The notes under the pieces were generated by a model. The model had not been told where the DNA came from. It did no database searches and saw only the letters and a list, made by a program, of their open reading frames with translations. Shown piece by piece: positions 24,589 through 33,273 of a stretch of DNA of 42,009 nucleotides (position 1 is the first letter of the stretch; every line of letters begins with the position of its first letter). This DNA is from JAABRU01 sp050180235 (GTDB lineage: Bacteria; Desulfobacterota; Desulfobacteria; Desulfobacterales; Desulfococcaceae). The position numbers and the translations under genes are program-made. The DNA lies in the NCBI GenBank assembly GCA_050180235.1, contig JBFXEJ010000051.1:1-42009 (forward strand), read 5' to 3'.

Positions 24589-25617
24589 TCACGGGGCACG
24601 TAACACAGGCCAGTCAATATGATTCCACCAGGATTCATGATCTTTCCAAAACTGCAGTGTCCGGTTCGCGCCATTGATTACGGCATGAACCGGGTCAGGA
24701 GCAATGCTTACATTCAGACCGGTTTCAGCGGCTATCCGCCGATCCAGACCTTTCATGCAGGAACCTCCGCCTGTAAGACAGATGCCGGACTCTGTGATTT
24801 CTGCACCGATATGTTCGGGGAGTTGTCTCAGATGCCCCCCGATCATTTTCAGGATTGCGGAAATCACCGGATCCATTGCTCTGAGGACGTCTGCCTGACT
24901 GACTTCAATACTTTCCTCCCGTCTTCTGGCAATGTGTATACCGTTTACCCGCATCTGTTTTTGTGAAACAGTGTGCAATGGAAGACCTGCATCACTTTCC
25001 TGTGTCAGTCTTTCAATTTCCTCAGGGTACAGATATACTTTGTGCCTTGAAACAAGAGCTTTCCGTATGGCTTTGTGGATGTCGGCACAGGCCGTGCGTA
25101 TGGCTGCTGTGCGAATCAGGCGTCCTTCCCTGATGACAGCCATATCTGTGACTCCTTCTCCAATATCTATGAGCACCTGTGCATAGGGCAGGGTAACATC
25201 CAGACCGGCTCCGATGGCAGCAGCCCAGGGTTCCGGTATGATGGCCACATGGGACGCGCCGGAACGGAGAATTGCTTCTGCAAGCATTTTCCGTTCGTTC
25301 TCCGAAGTGTCTGTCGGCGCACAGGTCAGGGAAACCGGCTGCCGCATTCCCCTGATAACTTTTTTGAATAAAGGACTCAGCAGTCTGATTGCTGTATTGA
25401 TATCTGTAACCACACCCCCGCGCAGAGGAAAGGAACACAGTTTGCTGTTCAGATATGCGATATAAGCATCAGAATTCCCTGCCTGGCGTATATTCCGCAC
25501 CAGGGAAGGCTCCTCGGCTATCATTCCCTCTTCACACACGCAGATACGGGTGTTGGCTGTTCCCAGATCAACTGCGATATTGGGTTTTTCTGTAATTCTT
25601 CTGAAAATTCTGAACAT
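24589..25617 (-). CDS. MreB/Hsp70-like actin-fold ATPase (342 aa)
   Basis: An actin-superfamily ATPase related to MreB. The phosphate-1 loop NIAVDLGTANTRI, the phosphate-2 loop VLIDIGEGVTDMAVI and the adenosine motif GICLTGGGSCMKGLD are in the right order, and the length fits MreB. The sequence is divergent, there is no mreC or mreD downstream, and a KMLAEAILRSGASHVAIIPE segment matches the MreB connection region. It could be a second, specialised MreB in addition to a housekeeping one elsewhere (inference). The start at MFRIF has GGGAGG upstream; the longer frame runs through the hairpin at 25631. It follows the pyruvate-kinase-domain gene. Confidence 0.8.
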   Translation of the reverse strand: MFRIFRRITEKPNIAVDLGTANTRICVCEEGMIAEEPSLVRNIRQAGNSDAYIAYLNSKLCSFPLRGGVVTDINTAIRLLSPLFKKVIRGMRQPVSLTCAPTDTSENERKMLAEAILRSGASHVAIIPEPWAAAIGAGLDVTLPYAQVLIDIGEGVTDMAVIREGRLIRTAAIRTACADIHKAIRKALVSRHKVYLYPEEIERLTQESDAGLPLHTVSQKQMRVNGIHIARRREESIEVSQADVLRAMDPVISAILKMIGGHLRQLPEHIGAEITESGICLTGGGSCMKGLDRRIAAETGLNVSIAPDPVHAVINGANRTLQFWKDHESWWNHIDWPVLRAP

Positions 25618-25630
25618 GGCTGCCTCCCTG

Positions 25631-25663
25631 AAAAACCTGAATTTCAAAACCTTCAGGTTTTTT
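25631..25663 (-). terminator. hairpin between the PK-domain and MreB-like genes
   Basis: A perfect 11-bp stem, AAAAACCTGAA/TTCAGGTTTTT, with a 10-nt loop, ending on the minus strand in TTTTT directly before the GGGAGG of the MreB-like gene. It would terminate or attenuate read-through from the upstream gene. Confidence 0.5.
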
Positions 25664-25694
25664 CGGACAAACATTGCTTACAAACACGCTGATT

Positions 25695-26243
25695 TCAAAA
25701 ATCCCAGGGTTTGCAGACAATCTCCCGGATTTTCATATCAAACAGGTCTGACTGGTTTACCGGTTTCAGAATCAGGGCAGTATCCGCTCCTCTGCCGGTT
25801 CCGCCGATGGAGACAATATCGTTTCCGCTCAGTACACCCGCATCTGCTGCCATAATGGAAATTTCTACTGCCACCTTGACGCCCTGTCCGAAAAGTCTCA
25901 GGGTGTCAGCAACCAGCAGGGCAGGATAAATCCCGGAATGTTTTTGGGCAACAGCACGTTCCACTCCGGACAGGGCATGGGTGGCGGTCACAACTATTAC
26001 CCCTTTTTTCATCAGGTCATTTTTGCTTTCCCCGGGCAGAATATTTTTAAAAGGTTCTTTGAATCCGCAGTGGTATGTCACCATCACAATTCTGAATCCC
26101 TCAAATATCTCAAGGGCTTTATAAGCTGTGTCCCCTTTTGAGGAGGCCAGCACCACTTCGCTGAGCCCCAGTTCCATCCCCCGTGCATATGCCAGACGCA
26201 GGGTCTGCTCCGTATTCTCTTTTCCCTGTTTTTCAAAATACAT
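25695..26243 (-). CDS. stand-alone pyruvate kinase C-terminal (alpha/beta) domain protein
   Basis: A 182-residue protein resembling only the C-terminal regulatory domain of pyruvate kinase (PK_C). LSEVVLASSKGDTAYKALE and FRIVMVTYHCGFKEP match, followed by VIVVTATHALSGVERAV and DIVSIGGTGRGADTALIL. There is no catalytic barrel, so it cannot be a kinase; such single-domain proteins are found in anaerobes and archaea, and their role is not established. A good AAGGAG precedes the ATG. The MreB-like gene lies downstream with a hairpin between. Confidence 0.8.
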   Translation of the reverse strand: MYFEKQGKENTEQTLRLAYARGMELGLSEVVLASSKGDTAYKALEIFEGFRIVMVTYHCGFKEPFKNILPGESKNDLMKKGVIVVTATHALSGVERAVAQKHSGIYPALLVADTLRLFGQGVKVAVEISIMAADAGVLSGNDIVSIGGTGRGADTALILKPVNQSDLFDMKIREIVCKPWDF

Positions 26244-26426
26244 ATCTATCTCCTTTTCTTATGCGCCTTCAGGGATTTTTCTTCAGGGACGCTTTTTTTG
26301 TGGATAATATATCACAGATAATGCAACTCTGCAATATTCATCATCAGGATGCATATCTTCCCTCTCATAAAAAGATGGCAGACTGAATAAGACAGATACA
26401 GGAGAAGCATTTTTTGTGAAAGTATC

Positions 26427-26455
26427 TTGAGAACAAAGCGGTTTTATGATATTAT
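26427..26455 (+). promoter_or_regulatory. candidate sigma-70 promoter of the ABC transporter operon
   Basis: TTGAGA, a 17-nt spacer, TATTAT, ending 13 nt before the start codon of the permease gene. This leaves a very short leader. No Fur-box-like palindrome was recognised. Confidence 0.5.
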
Positions 26456-26467
26456 ACAGGAAACAGT

Positions 26468-27556
26468 ATGAAAAAACAGGAAAGTAATGAAAATATGAAT
26501 GCCCGGAAAACGGTTTTCCGCGGGGATCAGGTGTGGAAAATGCAGATGCTGCTCCTGTGCCTGCTTCTGTGCACGGTCATCATTGTTTCCACCGGTATGG
26601 GCTATATCGCCATTTCTCCGGCAGATGTGTTGCGGATTATTGCCGCAAAACTTGCGGGGGCAAAAAATCTTTTGATCGGCATGGATGAGGTCTGGCCTGT
26701 GGTGGTCATGGATGTGCGTCTGCCCCGGATTCTCACCGCCGCGATTGTCGGAGGAGGACTGGCACTTTCCGGATGCGTGTTTCAGGGCATTCTGCTCAAT
26801 CCCCTGGCTGATCCCTATACTCTGGGCGTATCCGCAGGCGCAGCATTCGGAGCGGCTGTGGCCCTGCTTTTTAACCTCGGAACAGCCGGTTCCTTTTCCA
26901 TTCCGATCTTTGCTTTTGCAGGAGCGGCGGCAACCCTGATGTTTGTGATCTTTCTTTCCTCCACAGGCGGGGGAATTTCTTCCAACAACCTGATTTTATC
27001 CGGCATCATTGTGGCCTCCATTCTGTCTGCGGGCATCAGTTTTCTCAAATACATTGCAGATGAGCAGGTGGCGGTCATCATTTTCTGGCTTATGGGCAGT
27101 TTCGCTTCCCGCACCTGGGCGGATGTGGGACTGTCTCTGATTTCGGTTCTGGCCGGATTTCTGGTTTTTCTTTTCTTTGCACGGGATCTCAACCTGCTGG
27201 CAATGGGCAGCCGTACAGCCGCGTCCCTGGGCGTGAACACCCGGCGCACCACCCTGATTCTGCTGATTACAGCGTCTCTGCTTACTGCCGTATGTGTTTC
27301 GGTTTCCGGCATTATCGGATTTGTGGGGCTGCTGGTTCCCCATATGATGCGCTCGCTGACCGGCCCGGACAACCGCCGTCTGATTCCCTGCGCACTCCCT
27401 GCCGGAGCCGTGCTGCTGCTCTGCGCTGACACAGTGACGCGTGCAGTCCTGCCCCATGAGATTCCCATCGGCGTGCTTACCGCCCTTATCGGGGGTCCCT
27501 TTTTCTGCTATATCTTCCGGCAGAAGCAGATGGGAAGGGCTTCGATGCGCACATGA
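26468..27556 (+). CDS. FecCD/BtuC-type ABC transporter permease
   Basis: A 362-residue inner-membrane permease for iron-siderophore, haem or cobalamin uptake. Family signatures: LADPYTLGVSAGAAFGA, GIIGFVGLLVPHMMR and LPHEIPIGVLTALIGGPFF near the C-terminus. About ten membrane helices are expected. GGAAACAG precedes the ATG; a second ATG nine codons on is possible. It overlaps the ATPase gene by ATGA. No periplasmic binding protein or TonB-dependent receptor lies nearby, so the substrate cannot be fixed. Confidence 0.9.
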   Translation: MKKQESNENMNARKTVFRGDQVWKMQMLLLCLLLCTVIIVSTGMGYIAISPADVLRIIAAKLAGAKNLLIGMDEVWPVVVMDVRLPRILTAAIVGGGLALSGCVFQGILLNPLADPYTLGVSAGAAFGAAVALLFNLGTAGSFSIPIFAFAGAAATLMFVIFLSSTGGGISSNNLILSGIIVASILSAGISFLKYIADEQVAVIIFWLMGSFASRTWADVGLSLISVLAGFLVFLFFARDLNLLAMGSRTAASLGVNTRRTTLILLITASLLTAVCVSVSGIIGFVGLLVPHMMRSLTGPDNRRLIPCALPAGAVLLLCADTVTRAVLPHEIPIGVLTALIGGPFFCYIFRQKQMGRASMRT

Positions 27557-28335
27557 GTTTTTCCCTTGACTGCATTGCTTTTTCCTATGAAAAACGGCCT
27601 GTGCTGAAGGATATTTCCCTTTGCCTTGCTCCCGGTTTTTTTTATGGCATACTGGGCCCCAACGGCTGCGGCAAAAGCACATTTGTTGATCTGCTGATGG
27701 GACACCTCCGGCCTGCTGCGGGGAGCATCCGTTACAAAGAAAGAAATCTGTCAGCCTATTCCCGGCGGGAACTGTCACGGGAAATGGCTTTGGTTCCACA
27801 GAATTTTTATATTGATTTTCCCTTTACCGCACGGGAAATTGTGATTATGGGAAGATATCCCCGTATTCCCCGGTTTTCATCACCTTCGGCAGAAGATCTG
27901 GCTGTGGTGGATGATATTATGGAACGTACCGGAACATCTGTTTTTTCAGAACGTTTTATCACGGAAATGAGCGGGGGGGAACGGCAGAGGGTGGTTTTTG
28001 CCCGTGCACTGGCACAGGAAACATCTGTGCTGATGCTCGACGAGGCCACTTCCAATCTTGATGTGAATCATACCCTTGCGCTGATGGATATAGTGAAACA
28101 GGACGTGAAAGAAAAAGGCAGAACACTGATAGCCGTCATTCAGGACATAAATCTGGCAGCCGCGTACTGTGACAAACTGATTCTGCTCAGGGAGGGCGGC
28201 ATTGCTGCTTTTGGAAAAACACGGGATGTGCTGACCCCGGAAAACATACAGAAAATCTTTGGCGTGGAAGCCTATGTATATCATGAACCCTGGTCAGGCT
28301 CCGACAGGGTGAGTTTCAGAAGGCGCAGTACATAA
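27553..28335 (+). CDS. FecE/BtuD-type ABC transporter ATP-binding protein
   Basis: A 260-residue ABC ATPase that powers the permease upstream. Walker A GPNGCGKST, Q-loop VPQNFYIDFPFTAREIV, signature MSGGERQRVVFARALAQ, Walker B VLMLDEATSNLD and the switch region IAVIQDINLAAAYCD are intact (the usual H-loop His reads Gln in VIQD). The Gln in place of the switch His is unusual and would be expected to alter ATP hydrolysis. The start overlaps the permease stop as ATGA. The substrate is probably an iron chelate or a corrinoid, by family. Confidence 0.9.
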   Translation: MSFSLDCIAFSYEKRPVLKDISLCLAPGFFYGILGPNGCGKSTFVDLLMGHLRPAAGSIRYKERNLSAYSRRELSREMALVPQNFYIDFPFTAREIVIMGRYPRIPRFSSPSAEDLAVVDDIMERTGTSVFSERFITEMSGGERQRVVFARALAQETSVLMLDEATSNLDVNHTLALMDIVKQDVKEKGRTLIAVIQDINLAAAYCDKLILLREGGIAAFGKTRDVLTPENIQKIFGVEAYVYHEPWSGSDRVSFRRRST

Positions 28336-28510
28336 TCAATTTGGAGCAGTGGGTTTTTGATACTGATTCCGGGTGGTTTCCCGTGAATGTAAAAAGTCCC
28401 GCTCCCAAAAAATAAGGCATGGAATCCAAAAAAATCCTGACAGTTTTTTATTACTGTTCATACATGCAGACAAATTCAATTTTCACTGTAAAGGATAAAA
28501 AAATTTTTTC

Positions 28511-28540
28511 TTGACTTTCAGAATGATGATGTCTTATACA
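28511..28540 (+). promoter_or_regulatory. candidate promoter upstream of the acetyltransferase
   Basis: TTGACT, an 18-nt spacer, TATACA. The GNAT gene starts about 170 nt downstream. Apart from this, 28336-28711 shows no gene or clear structure. Confidence 0.35.
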
Positions 28541-28711
28541 AGCCGGATGTAAACAGTGAGGCCCGGGATATGAGAACATCAGGGATGGGAAAACCTGAAC
28601 GAAGCATACAGACAGATATAAGGATTTTCCATCAAATATCCTCAATGTATCCCATTGGGCAAATTTTTCTCCAACTCTATAAAATGCCTTTATTTAAAGC
28701 GCCTGTTAAAT

Positions 28712-29224
28712 ATGAATATAAAGACTCAGCGATTGAATATTGCACCATTTACTCTGGAGCTTATTCATGCCGCTTCAGAAAGAAACATTTCAAAAATTGA
28801 GGCACTTGGATTTGTGGTAAATGCCCAGTGGCCTGAAAATGATTTGCATGAGGCATTGCCGTTTTTCAAAGATCTGCTCATCAAAAATGGAATAAACGGA
28901 TTCAATTCATGGATAATTACCAAAAAAAATGACAATGAAATTGTCGGAAGCATAGGATTTATCGGAAATCCTGATGAAAACGGCAATGCAGAAATCGGAT
29001 TTGGAATCCTTCCGGACAAAAGGAGAAAGGGATACTGTCTTGAATCTGCAAAGGCGATGATTAAATGGGCTTTCAGTCAAAAAAATGTCACTTGCATAAA
29101 GGCGCAATGCGAAGAAGGAAATCTTGCTTCAAAATCAGTAATGGAAAAAATCGGATTTCTGAAAAAAGACTGCAAAAATGGCATAATTGACTGGGAAATA
29201 AGAAAAATTCATAAAAAAGAATGA
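28712..29224 (+). CDS. GNAT-family N-acetyltransferase (RimJ/RimL-like)
   Basis: A 170-residue acetyl-CoA-dependent transferase. It begins MNIKTQRLNIAPFTLELI as in RimJ/RimL-type enzymes, then EIVGSIGFIGNPDENG, AEIGFGILPDKRRKGYCLES with the acetyl-CoA pyrophosphate loop (RRKGY), and ASKSVMEKIGFLKKDC near the end. The start was set at MNIKTQ; the longer frame begins with non-family residues. No good Shine-Dalgarno is seen. The region is A/T-rich compared with its neighbours. The substrate is unknown. Confidence 0.8.
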   Translation: MNIKTQRLNIAPFTLELIHAASERNISKIEALGFVVNAQWPENDLHEALPFFKDLLIKNGINGFNSWIITKKNDNEIVGSIGFIGNPDENGNAEIGFGILPDKRRKGYCLESAKAMIKWAFSQKNVTCIKAQCEEGNLASKSVMEKIGFLKKDCKNGIIDWEIRKIHKKE

Positions 29225-29302
29225 ATCTGGCATATAAGCAATTTGTTTTTTACAGGATAAAATGAGAATAAAAAACTGAATTTTTTTAAAAAATTCAGTT
29301 TT

Positions 29303-29409
29303 CAGGTGATTTCCTGAAAAGCATATACCACAAAAGTATCAAAAGCTTCCAGCTTTTGCCCTGTGCCTGTGAACCTGAATTGGTATATTTATTTTCAGAA
29401 ATCGCCTTA
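29303..29409 (-). mobile_element. family B MITE, copy 3
   Basis: 107 bp, CAGGTGATTTCC to GAAATCGCCTTA, same orientation as copies 2 and 4. It lies between the acetyltransferase and the binding-protein gene. Confidence 0.75.
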
Positions 29410-29496
29410 TGCTGTAAAATTCATTGTGGTCATGCACTGGCGGCAAAATGGGCCTGAAATATGCAGCAATAACCTCATTGCAAAAAGGAGAATGGT

Positions 29497-30264
29497 ATGA
29501 AAAAGAATGTTCTGTTTATCGTTATGACGGTTTTTCTGCTTGTGAGCAGCGGATTTGCCGGTGAACTGACTGTCAGAGTGCCTGAAGGAAACACGTATCC
29601 CCCTTTTTTTATGCAGGATGAAAAGGGAAAGTGGGAGGGACTGTCCATTGAGCTGGTGGAAGCCATGCTCAAGGAAGCCGGTTATACACCAATTTACGAG
29701 GCTCTCCCGTTTGCACGGGCAATTAACCATCTGCAGGAAGGCAAAACAGATATAATGCTGAACATGACAATTACAGAAGAGCGGAAATCCTTTATGAATT
29801 TTATTGGCCCCCAACTGGATGAAACCGTTGTTCTGGTGGTCAAAAAGGATTCGGATTTTGCCATAAGCTCACTGGATGATCTGAAAAAACTGCCAAAGTC
29901 AGTCGGAGTTGAACGGGGACGTGTGTATGGAAAGGCTTTTGAGGAAAAACGGGCAGCGGATGAAGAGCTGAAAAGCAAACTCGCTGAAGTGACTGAAGTG
30001 GATTCAAATGAAAAGCTGCTGGAGGCTGAGCGCATCAGCGGTTTTCTTGGCTTTGGTTACAATACCTTTTATCAAATCAAAAACAATCCGCTTTATAATA
30101 ACTTTAAAGTACACCCCTTTGTCATCAGTCAGGACTGGGTATATTTCGGATTTTCAAAAAAATCTGTCCCGGATGACATGCTGCGGAAGTTTCAGGAAGC
30201 CTATGACCGTGTAAAGGAGAAAGGCGTGTTTGAGGCAATCAGACAGAAATATCTTGTTCAGTAA
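29497..30264 (+). CDS. periplasmic solute-binding protein (SBP_bac_3-like)
   Basis: A 255-residue binding protein of the family 3 amino-acid-binding fold. A clear signal peptide (MKKNVLFIVMTVFLLVSSGFAG) is followed by ELTVRVPEGNTYPPFFMQDE, GLSIELVEAMLKEAGY and ALPFARAINHLQEGKTDIMLNM. The typical ABC permease and ATPase are absent, and many such orphan proteins in Desulfobacterota feed sensors rather than transport. The next gene is a chemoreceptor 440 bp on, but a terminator and a MITE lie between them. AAAGGAG precedes the ATG. The ligand is unknown. Confidence 0.85.
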   Translation: MKKNVLFIVMTVFLLVSSGFAGELTVRVPEGNTYPPFFMQDEKGKWEGLSIELVEAMLKEAGYTPIYEALPFARAINHLQEGKTDIMLNMTITEERKSFMNFIGPQLDETVVLVVKKDSDFAISSLDDLKKLPKSVGVERGRVYGKAFEEKRAADEELKSKLAEVTEVDSNEKLLEAERISGFLGFGYNTFYQIKNNPLYNNFKVHPFVISQDWVYFGFSKKSVPDDMLRKFQEAYDRVKEKGVFEAIRQKYLVQ

Positions 30265-30316
30265 AGCAGATTCCGGCAGAATGTGACTTTGCGGAAAATC
30301 TGTGTTACTCTGCTGT

Positions 30317-30425
30317 TAAGGTGATTTCCAGAAAAGAATATACCGGAAAAGTATCAAAAGCTTCCATCTGTTGCCCTGTGTGCCTGTGAACTGAAACGGG
30401 ATATTTATTTTCAGAAATCACCTTA
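30317..30425 (-). mobile_element. family B MITE, copy 4
   Basis: 109 bp from TAAGGTGATTTCCAG to CAGAAATCACCTTA, 53 bp after the binding-protein stop codon. Confidence 0.75.
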
Positions 30426-30442
30426 CTCTGCGGTTAAATCAA

Positions 30443-30505
30443 AAAACCCTGAGGGTTTTCAGAACCCTTGGGGTTTTATGCTGAAATCTTTTGAGATTTC
30501 AGCAT
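30443..30505. terminator. two hairpins in tandem between binding protein and chemoreceptor
   Basis: First: AAAACCCTGAGGGTT/AACCCTTGGGGTTTT (13 of 15 pair) at 30443-30477. Second: a perfect 12-bp stem, ATGCTGAAATCT/AGATTTCAGCAT, at 30478-30505. They probably stop transcription. The rest of the gap up to 30706 has only a CACGAAT-type word. Confidence 0.5.
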
Positions 30506-30706
30506 AATATTCTGATTTGAAAAAATCAAACCCAAAACCATACTGCCGGACAGAAAATCATTGACCGCGAATGACACGGACTGCACGAATCACATAAAAA
30601 CAGTGACTGTAAAATTCTTGTTATTCATGGTTAATTTGATAAAACAGATGCAAAAAATTGTCCGGCAGCATAACTGAAAACAGAAAAGGGAACAGAATTG
30701 GAACTT

Positions 30707-32050
30707 ATGAAAAAAACATCAGAAAGCCACTGGCGGGCAGGTATTCAGATAAAGATGAGTTTGATTCTGATTTTTGCAATCACATCTGTTTTGGCGGGAT
30801 TTTCTCTGTTTTATTACTGCAAAACAAAACTTGCCATGCAGAAAGTATTGTACTGCCAGGCAGATTTTTTTGCCGAAAATCTGTCAGTAAGTCTGGGAAT
30901 GCCTTTATGGGAAATGAGGGAAAATATCATTGAAAATATTATAGATTCAGCAATGCTTGAAAAACAGATAGCTGCTGTTCTTGTAAAAAATGAAAACAAA
31001 ATACTTCATGGCAAAACAAGAGACAGCAACTGGAATATTGTCAAAACCTCTGAGGAAATATCAGGGCATTATTATATGAAAAGCAAAGCCATTGTTTCAA
31101 AAGATGATGAGAAGCTTGGTGCTGTGGAAGTTTATATGACATGGAAATTTTTTCAGAAAGAACTTGACCGTTCTGCTGCCGGTATGTTTGCCCTGTGTGT
31201 GATTGTCAATATTCTGTTATTTCTGATTATGTTTTTCAGTCTGAAAAAATGGGTGATATTTCCTGTCAGCCATATTATCAGCGGAATAAGCAAAGGAACG
31301 CAGCAGATATTTTCTTCTTCCGAACAGGTGGCCTCAGCCAGCCAGTTTCTTGCAGAAGGCAATTCAAATCAGGCAGCGGCAAGTGAAAACATCTCTTCCT
31401 CTTTGGAAGAAATATCTGTCATGGCAAAACAGAATGCGGACAGTGCTGCCCAGTCAGACAGATTTATGAAGGAAGTGATAAATATTACTGAAAAAGCAAT
31501 TGAATCAATTAACAGACTGAAAGATTCAATGGAAAATATCATCAAATCGGGAAAAGCAACTTCCGGACTTGTGAAGACCATTGATGAAATTGCTTTTCAG
31601 ACCAATCTTCTGGCTCTGAATGCCTCAGTTGAGGCTGCAAGAGCAGGCGAAGCCGGAGGCGGTTTTGCAGTGGTCGCGGGGGAAGTGAAAAATCTGGCTG
31701 CAAGAGCATCAGAAGCGGCCCGGAATACATCGCTTCTGATTGAAGATACATTGGAAAAAATAGAGACCGGCGGAAAGATTGCATCACAAACCTGTGAATC
31801 TTTCAGAGAAACTGCTGATTACACACAGAAAGTGGGAACATTGACAGCCGGAATTGCACAGACATCCAAAGAACAGTCTCTCAGGATTGTGCAGCTAAAC
31901 AATGCTGTAAGAGAAATTGACACATTAATTCAGAATAATGCTGCTGATTCAGAGGAAACTGCCGCAGCTTCCGCAGAAATGAAGGCACAGGTTGAAAAAA
32001 TAGGAGTTTTTGTAAATGACTTAACCGTTCTGATAGGAAAAAAGATTTAA
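30707..32050 (+). CDS. methyl-accepting chemotaxis protein (447 aa)
   Basis: A membrane chemoreceptor. TM1 (SLILIFAITSVLAGFSLFYY), a short sensor of about 110 residues outside the membrane, TM2 (FALCVIVNILLFLIMFFSL), a degenerate HAMP-like link (KWVIFPVSHIISGI) and a cytoplasmic hairpin whose tip reads FQTNLLALNASVEAARAGE, the CheA/CheW-binding signature. It relays a signal to CheA. The ATG at 30707 was used; a TTG three codons earlier with AAAGGG at good spacing is equally possible. It ends 1 nt before the aminomutase-like gene, so the two may be co-transcribed. The ligand is unknown. Confidence 0.9.
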   Translation: MKKTSESHWRAGIQIKMSLILIFAITSVLAGFSLFYYCKTKLAMQKVLYCQADFFAENLSVSLGMPLWEMRENIIENIIDSAMLEKQIAAVLVKNENKILHGKTRDSNWNIVKTSEEISGHYYMKSKAIVSKDDEKLGAVEVYMTWKFFQKELDRSAAGMFALCVIVNILLFLIMFFSLKKWVIFPVSHIISGISKGTQQIFSSSEQVASASQFLAEGNSNQAAASENISSSLEEISVMAKQNADSAAQSDRFMKEVINITEKAIESINRLKDSMENIIKSGKATSGLVKTIDEIAFQTNLLALNASVEAARAGEAGGGFAVVAGEVKNLAARASEAARNTSLLIEDTLEKIETGGKIASQTCESFRETADYTQKVGTLTAGIAQTSKEQSLRIVQLNNAVREIDTLIQNNAADSEETAAASAEMKAQVEKIGVFVNDLTVLIGKKI

Positions 32051-32051
32051 A

Positions 32052-33092
32052 ATGACATCAGCACACTGGAAAGAACTGCTGGCAAAAAGCATTGTCACAG
32101 CAGATCAGCTTGCAAAAAATTTTCCGCTTGATCCGGATCAAATCCGGCAGGTCACGGATCGCTATCCCATGCGGATCAATCCCTATTATCTCAATCTTAT
32201 ACAGCATCCGGGAGATGCCCTGTGGAAACAGGCTGTGCCGGATATTGCAGAAATACAGGATAATCAGGGAACAGATGATCCGCTGTGTGAGGAAAACCAG
32301 TCCCCGGTTGACGGCCTGATTCACCGCTATCCTGACCGGGTAGTTTTTCTGATTTCATCCCAATGCGCCATGTTCTGCCGTCACTGCATGAGAAAACGCA
32401 GGGTTGGCCATCCTTTTACTGTGACAGAAAAAAATATCCGTGCAGGCATGGAATATATAGGAAAGCAGAAGAAGATTCGGGATGTGATTCTTTCCGGCGG
32501 AGATCCCCTGCTGCTGGAAGAGGAGAAACTCAGGGAGATTTTGGCAGAAATTCGCAGCATGTCCCATGTGGAGATCATCCGCATTCATACACGGATTCCC
32601 TGCACCCTGCCCCAGAGGATTACACCGGAACTGGTGCAGATGCTGAAAAATTTCCATCCTTTGTATATCAATACGCATTTCAATCATCCGGATGAAATTA
32701 CTCCACAATCAGCGTTTGCCTGCGGACTGCTGGCTGATGCAGGCATTCCTTTGGGATGTCAGACAGTTCTGCTCAAAGGTGTGAATGACTCACCGGAAGT
32801 TATGAAAAAACTCATGCACAGACTCCTGAAAATCCGTGTGAAACCCTATTATATCCATCAGGGTGACAAAGTGCGGGGAACCGGCCATTTTCAAACTTCT
32901 TTGGAAACCGGGCTGGAGATTATGGAAGCTCTGCGGGGCCACACCTCCGGCATGGCTGTACCCCAGTATATGATTGATCTGCCCGGCGGCGGGGGGAAAA
33001 TCCCTTTGCTGCCGGAGTATGTGGTGAAAAAAGAAGCGGATGTGTGGCATATTCGGACTTATGAGGGAAAAATGTTTGCATATCCGCTGTGA
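32052..33092 (+). CDS. lysine 2,3-aminomutase-family radical SAM enzyme (short form)
   Basis: A 346-residue PLP-dependent radical SAM enzyme. CAMFCRHC (Cys105, Cys109, Cys112) binds the Fe-S cluster, SGGDPLLLEEEKL is the GGDP motif and Lys316 in LPGGGGK is the PLP lysine. Asp309 (YMIDLPGGGGK) and Asp330 (KKEADVW) sit where KamA has its two lysine-binding Asp residues, so a lysine-type substrate is likely. It is about 70 residues shorter than clostridial KamA and lacks its C-terminal part, which is closer to EpmB length. Beta-lysine could serve as an osmolyte precursor or for EF-P modification, but neither ablB nor epmA is adjacent. Confidence 0.85.
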   Translation: MTSAHWKELLAKSIVTADQLAKNFPLDPDQIRQVTDRYPMRINPYYLNLIQHPGDALWKQAVPDIAEIQDNQGTDDPLCEENQSPVDGLIHRYPDRVVFLISSQCAMFCRHCMRKRRVGHPFTVTEKNIRAGMEYIGKQKKIRDVILSGGDPLLLEEEKLREILAEIRSMSHVEIIRIHTRIPCTLPQRITPELVQMLKNFHPLYINTHFNHPDEITPQSAFACGLLADAGIPLGCQTVLLKGVNDSPEVMKKLMHRLLKIRVKPYYIHQGDKVRGTGHFQTSLETGLEIMEALRGHTSGMAVPQYMIDLPGGGGKIPLLPEYVVKKEADVWHIRTYEGKMFAYPL

Positions 33093-33138
33093 AAAAACCT
33101 GCTGATTCCGGAACTGACTGTTTCCTTTTTTTGCAAAA

Positions 33139-33180
33139 CCTCTGTGTTCTCTGTGAAACCTCTGTGTCCTCTGTGGGAAA
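33139..33180. repeat. CTCTGTG word repeats
   Basis: Two CCTCTGTGTYCTCTGTG words, as at 2745 and 10627, in the short convergent gap after the aminomutase gene. Confidence 0.5.
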
Positions 33181-33194
33181 CCCGCCCCCTTTTC

Positions 33195-33229
33195 AAAAAA
33201 CCGGATTTTTCCAAAAAATCCGGTTTTTT
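33195..33229. terminator. bidirectional terminator hairpin between convergent genes
   Basis: AAAAAACCGGATTTTT pairs with AAAAATCCGGTTTTTT around a 3-nt loop. It sits between the convergent aminomutase and DUF1015 genes, with T-tracts on both sides. The same core occurs at 2664 and 41152. Confidence 0.7.
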
Positions 33230-33273
33230 CTGAACATTGTCTGTCAATGCTGATTTGATTCCCTATCCCAAAT

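Noticed and set aside
26468..30264. Binding protein at 29497 as the missing partner of the ABC permease and ATPase
   Set aside because: It is of the amino-acid-binding family 3 fold, not the type used by FecCD/BtuC permeases, and is over 1 kb away with another gene and a MITE between.
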